Of a stretch of 64,000 bases of DNA, positions 60,174 through 64,000 are shown piece by piece. Under the pieces are notes generated by a model. That model worked only from the letters and a program-made list of their open reading frames with translations. It did no database searches and was not told where the DNA came from. Origin of the DNA: Arthonia radiata. Its lineage: Eukaryota; Ascomycota; Arthoniomycetes; Arthoniales; Arthoniaceae. The translations under genes were made by a program, and so were the position numbers. Location of the stretch: contig PSQN01000015.1 of NCBI GenBank assembly GCA_002989075.1, positions 1,488,001-1,552,000 on the forward strand, read 5' to 3'. Within the stretch, counting starts at the first letter, position 1, and every line of letters begins with the position of its first letter.

Positions 60174-61874
60174 TATATACTAGGTTTTATTATTTATAAA
60201 GCTAGTAAATAATTAACCTTTAAAAAGGGTTTGCGGTACAATTAGCCTACAAATATCTAAGTAGACTTTTTTTAAATAATTGACCGATTTGTCTAGAGTT
60301 TCTTAGCTAACTTTAGCTGTTATCTTTACTTTAAAGCAATTTTAGCAATTATCTTCTAATTTGTCCAAATAATTTGTTTCTAGGGCAACTTTTTTAAGCT
60401 GTTTTAAGGCGTTTTCGCCTATATGTCCTATTTGTTAGTGCCAAAGGTCAGTTTTTGAAGAAATAGTGTAGAGAGATCGAACTGTATAAATAGTCTGAGC
60501 TTCTATTACTATTAGACCGTTAATATACCGTCCCTTAGTAGTTAGTTGTCTAGTTTAATTAACTTTTAACTTATTTTAGCTAAGAGTTACCTTACCTCCT
60601 CTCTTTCTAAGCTTATTAAAGCTTAGAAGGTTAATTCTAAATTCTTTAACAAACAAAACTTTGTCTAGAACAATTATTTTGTCCTTAAAGAACAGTTTTG
60701 CTTTATCTGTCTATAAGGCTCGGATTAACCTTCCCCCTTCTCAACAAATAATTTAGTTAGTTAGCCGGATATCCGTTAGAAGATTAATATTTAAGTAAAT
60801 ATAGCTTATTAAGCTTATATCGAGGATTTAAGAATTAGTAGAGTAATTGACTCCGTTTAGTAATACTGTAAAGCATTGTTCTTCTTATAGATTAGAACTA
60901 TATACAGAAAATATTAAAAAGTCGGTGTTTTTGGAGCTTTTGTTAGAATTTAGCCGGAGGTTTGGGTATTTTTTCCAACAAGTTGCCGGTTTATGCCCCT
61001 TTTTGTTGCAAAAGGAGTATTTTTCTTAATTTTTACTTAGAGACTTTAATTTTTCTCCGGTCCTTTGCGTCGATTTATTGTCTATCGCAGTAAAAACCTT
61101 TTCTGCTGGGGTACTACCGCAGATTCAGCGAGACTCGTCTATAAGTTAACTAAATAAGTTCTGTAGACTTATATCGCTAGTTGTTTATTAATAAGTTTAG
61201 CTAATAATAGCTACCATATGCTTATATTTAGAAGTTAGATTGTAAAGAATGTAGGCAGCTACCACCTTGTTGAATAGTACTAGTCCTCGGGTTGCTAAAT
61301 CGTCCGTTAATTGCCTAATTTTAGCAAGGTAAAGCTTAAGATTTTTTATATTACTAAGTATAGTACTAAAGAGCTTCTTACAAATTAGAAACTTAAAACT
61401 AAAACCTTTCGATTTGTATAACCTTTTTAGGCTATTTTAAAGCTCTAGAGAGTTATAGATCTCCTTTATTTAAATAAGAAGACCGTCCTTTAGAGTTAGT
61501 TAAATAAGGGCTGCTGCCCTTGTCGACTATTTTTAGCGGCTAGCTTTAGTAATATCTTTAGCTAAATAGCCAGAAAAGGGGATTATAACATTACTGTAGT
61601 TCTTTTTAGTTAAAAGGGCCTCTATTCAAATTAACTAAATATCTTAATTAGTCGAGCTCTTAAGTTTAGAGATCTTATAAGAGGAGTCTATAGCCGAATA
61701 TATAGTCGGAGATTTCTGAAAAAAAAGAAAATTCTGTTCTAGTAGTTAAATTGAGCTCAAAATTTAGAGTCGATTGGTAATAGAATCGTTCGAAGGTGCC
61801 AATAAATGTTATAAAGAAAATATTTTCTAAAAAGAAAATTTAAAAGAAATTAGTGCTAATTTAAGCTTATAACC
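60174..61874 (-). pseudogene. Copia H gag, protease and pre-integrase side (fossil)
   Basis: Minus strand. A GAG-pre-integrase domain (pattern WHKRLGHIGEKALKQLKK-like) is readable near 60470-60370. From about 60500 to 61874 the sequence should hold gag, zinc knuckle and protease by position, but individual motifs are not clear. The 5' LTR follows at 61875. Confidence 0.65.
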
Positions 61875-62382
61875 TATTAAAAAGATATAGAGAAGAAAAA
61901 GAATACTACTATTAAGAGTAGAAAAACGAAACTAGCTTAAAACTAGTATAATACTTAAGCTTAGTATAGGTATAATACTTAGTAGTAAGGAAAAGCTATT
62001 ATTATATTGTCTATCTTATTAGCTAAAATTCTTTAAAGAGATTTTAGCTTATATATCTAAGTTTAGCAGCCTATATAGAACTTACTAGATATCTGTTCTT
62101 TTTAATAAAAGCTAGATAATTTATAACTTATCGTATAAAATAGTAATTCTATTTATTTAAAACTGTTAGTCTCTAAGTTTATTCTGTGTTGTCTTAGACT
62201 ATAGGCCAGCTATCTAGAATAAATCGTACAATACTCCTTTTTGTTCTAAGCTTAGGCTACTAGGCCCGACCCTTTAGGTAAAAGGCTTGTTCTATTTTAA
62301 ACCGAGACAGCCGGTAGGACCTATCCGATACTCCAGGCTCCTGGGGGTTCCAACTAACCAGCTATTTGGTTAATTTCTAACA
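61875..62382 (-). repeat. 5' LTR of Copia H (508 bp)
   Basis: TATTAAAAAGATATAGAG to TTTCTAACA, collinear with 35489-35996 and 5023-5529, and slightly more TA-rich than either. Confidence 0.92.
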
Positions 62383-62540
62383 CTTATATAGTAGCTAGTA
62401 TAATAATAAAATTAAGATATAGAGCTACTTATAGTAAATAATTAGATCTAAATAAGGATAATTAGGTTATAGATAAGTATAGATAAAATTTGTAGTAATT
62501 ATATCTAATATAGATAAAATAGGGCTAATTTTTAATATAG
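62383..62540. other. AT-rich tail between Copia H and host DNA
   Basis: About 155 bp of TA-rich sequence with RIP-like composition and no recognisable coding or repeat motif. It could be the other flank of F or RIP-affected host DNA. Composition switches sharply to normal at about 62540. Confidence 0.5.
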
Positions 62541-63156
62541 ACGTACTCGGTCTAACAATATTGCTGCTCTTGTGACTACCGATGGCTGTTGGGTCGCCGG
62601 TCTACCCTGCGACCTCACCAACGAACAACGATATGCTGCGAGGAGAGTAACATACTGCATTGAAGAATAGCATAAAGCCTGAACGCGTCACCGCATGTTG
62701 CGCTTGAGAAATACAAGAAATCTTCAGCCGCTGAGAAACAGACGCGGAAACTCATTAGCCAATCAGATCCCATCTGATGGCGCCACTCTCACTAGCGCTC
62801 TTCTAGCGCGCATCGCTTCTTGGGAGCCACGGAGCCACCACGATTAGCGTCCGATGTTCCTCTCTTCACAAAAGACCTTTAGAAAGTCATATCTATAACT
62901 AAATCAATGGGAAATGGTATTCTAGAGATGTCATTCCGAAAAGCGGCTAGCATTAGACGCTTGTACACCGGGGTTACAAAGTGCGTCTTTCCCAACCAAA
63001 TCCTCTCGCTTGCAGTGGCGATTACAATCCCGCGATTAGACCATGAAGTTCAAGGAAGATTGCGGCTAAGGAAGAGCAACTGATGTCATTCAGTCTATGT
63101 GGGCATGGAGTTAGGAAGCCACGGCGCTGTCCTTTGGGACGCGCTCTTGTGCCACG
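62541..63156. other. Host intergenic sequence, no gene recognised
   Basis: Normal base composition, no transposon similarity and no convincing long frame. It includes a CCAAT pentamer (62759-62763) overlapping the inverted repeat at 62762-62778. Confidence 0.5.
62762..62778. repeat. Perfect 7-bp inverted repeat next to a CCAAT pentamer
   Basis: ATCAGAT-CCC-ATCTGAT, whose left arm overlaps a CCAAT motif (GCCAATCAGAT). It could be a regulatory palindrome or chance; no gene start is clearly tied to it. Confidence 0.4.
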
Positions 63157-63652
63157 CTACTTGACAGTTGTGGTAGCACCTGCTGCACCCCCGCCACCTC
63201 CCTTTCTGTTATTCAGGTCTTTCATCTTCTTGTCATTCTTCTGACGCTTGATGTCCGCCTTGGTCTTACCTGGGAGGCTGTGATAACCTGGGGGCATTGG
63301 GAAGTGAGTGGGGGTCTCCGCGTCATTGATGAAAATAGAGATACCCATGTGGTCGTCGGGATGGAGGCTACGGTGCGGAACGCTGCTGTTGATGCGGTGT
63401 TAGATAAGAGCAGGACAGCCTTTTCATAGCAACGCACGTGATCAGGATCGAGGTTGCTCCGTTGAATTGAGTGCCAACCGCCTCGGCATTGTTACGGTTG
63501 TTGACATATTCTGGGATCCATGCAAGGAGCCTCGCTCGTCTTTGCTCTGCGCCCTTCCTAGTCAAAGTGGTTGGATCTTGGTACCCCACAATACTCGGGT
63601 CGATTATTTGATAGGGCTCCTCCTCGACTGTGTTGGCGATTTCATTCGGCAT
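63157..63652 (-). CDS. Possible host gene of unknown function, exon structure unresolved
   Basis: Two coding-like minus-strand segments. The first starts at ATG 63652 (MPNEIANTVEEEPYQIID) and stays open to 63368, with a plausible charged, Arg-rich composition to about 63440. The second (DHMGISIFINDAETPTHFPM, then KTKADIKRQKNDKKMKDLNN, a Gly run and a stop at 63157-63159) is in another frame. An intron between them is likely; donor-like GTGCGT and acceptor-like CAACAG or CCGTAG lie in 63447-63365, and another donor-like CAGGTAAGA lies near 63270. I do not recognise the product: no domain was seen, and the Lys-rich, Gly-rich C-terminus suggests a disordered tail. It could also be a decayed gene or chance. 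Confidence 0.3.
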
Positions 63653-64000
63653 GATGGCACTGTAGACTGTAGTTCTTTGGGCTGGGATCAACTAATGTAG
63701 TATCGGGGTTTTACACAAGAAGTGCAGGGAAGTTGGTACTTTGGCGAGCTTCTAGCCTCTAGAGATTGCAATCTTTTTGACTTGAAAGGAGGAGCAACAT
63801 CCTGACACCTTGGTTCCTAATGCGATGAGCTGTCTTTACGGGAATACATGGCTGCTTGCATATCGCACACCTGCTGACATGCAGCATCCATGAGCAACAG
63901 CAACACGTGTTGTAAACCAGGCTGATGACAGGAGCACCTACCCATCTGACATTGCATTTAGAATTGACTTCAGATCAGTAGTGCGGCTACCGGACATCGC
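63653..64000. other. Host sequence, nothing recognised
   Basis: Normal composition, no long frame in either direction and no repeat. It may be the promoter/5' region of the minus-strand candidate at 63157-63652. Confidence 0.4.

Larger units (their letters stand above)
35489..62382 (-). mobile_element. Ty1/Copia element H, split by D2 and by I (with J)
   Basis: Two 508-bp LTRs (35489-35996, 61875-62382) bound a minus-strand Copia element. Its own sequence survives in three blocks: 60174-62382, 45739-45843 and 35489-38598. Minus-strand order is gag side, GAG-pre-integrase domain (HKRLGHIGEK-like, about 60470-60390), integrase, RT, RNase H, which is the Copia order. Total own length is about 5.4 kb. 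Immediate flanks (GTTAA, CTTAT) do not give a clear target duplication. Broken many times. Confidence 0.85.

Noticed and set aside
60847-61029. Plus-strand open frame
   Set aside because: It lies antisense within the Copia gag side, is short, and shows no motif or conserved counterpart.
35484-62387. Target duplication for Copia H
   Set aside because: The flanks GTTAA and CTTAT differ at positions that RIP transitions cannot explain, so none is claimed.
63467-63700. Plus-strand open frame at the right end
   Set aside because: It mirrors the more plausible minus-strand segment and has no recognisable content.
1-64000. tRNA, rRNA or other structured RNA genes
   Set aside because: No cloverleaf-like or rRNA-like sequence was noticed by eye; a dedicated scan was not possible.

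Overview
The window looks like a repeat-rich, AT-rich block of a filamentous ascomycete genome. Two points support this. The left edge carries a HET-domain (heterokaryon incompatibility) gene, a family typical of Pezizomycotina. About 61 kb next to it is a stack of LTR retrotransposons showing the signature of repeat-induced point mutation (RIP): extreme TA richness, loss of CA/TG, and stop codons almost only of the TAA/TAG type. No rRNA, tRNA, CRISPR array, plasmid or bacterial feature was seen.

Layout. (1) 1-1417: a HET-domain gene remnant of normal base composition, open at the left edge and abutted on its right by a transposon. (2) 1418-25609: a compound block. A Ty3/Gypsy element B (plus strand, cut short) is followed by a minus-strand Gypsy element C with 274-bp LTRs. 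C contains the minus-strand Gypsy element D1 and is followed by a second plus-strand Gypsy, E, that lacks its 5' end. The flanks of C and of D1 do not match each other, so this block looks like a recombinant of two nested stacks or an assembly join. A solo Copia LTR sits inside B. (3) 25610-35488: an LTR-less, very AT-rich Gypsy pol remnant F, interrupted by a complete-length minus-strand Gypsy G with 644-bp LTRs and an AAAGG target duplication. (4) 35489-62382: a minus-strand Ty1/Copia element H with 508-bp LTRs, split by two Gypsy insertions, D2 and I. I in turn contains Gypsy J. Target duplications ATAGT, TGTAT/TATAT and CGAGT support the H > I > J order and the D2 insertion. (5) 62383-64000: a short AT-rich tail, then normal-composition host DNA with one weak minus-strand gene candidate at about 63157-63652.

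Families (labels are mine): GyA = D1, D2, E (LTR about 450 bp); GyB = B, I, J (LTR about 471 bp). GyA and GyB share gag-pol and the last 290 bp of the LTR but have unrelated U3 segments. GyC = C; GyG = G; GyF = F; Copia = H plus one solo LTR. All look inactive, each coding region being broken many times over (dozens of breaks per element). They are described as fossils only.

The most interesting observation is an antisense coding-like region between the end of pol and the 3' LTR. It is found in all five GyA/GyB copies that keep their 3' end and, in diverged form, in GyG. It starts with a short cysteine-rich motif (for example MPLCSRCSYLGKKCVL) and continues into a basic, coiled-coil-like stretch. 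GyC lacks it. I found no sign of a host-level novel system; the functional content is essentially retrotransposon biology and genome defence.
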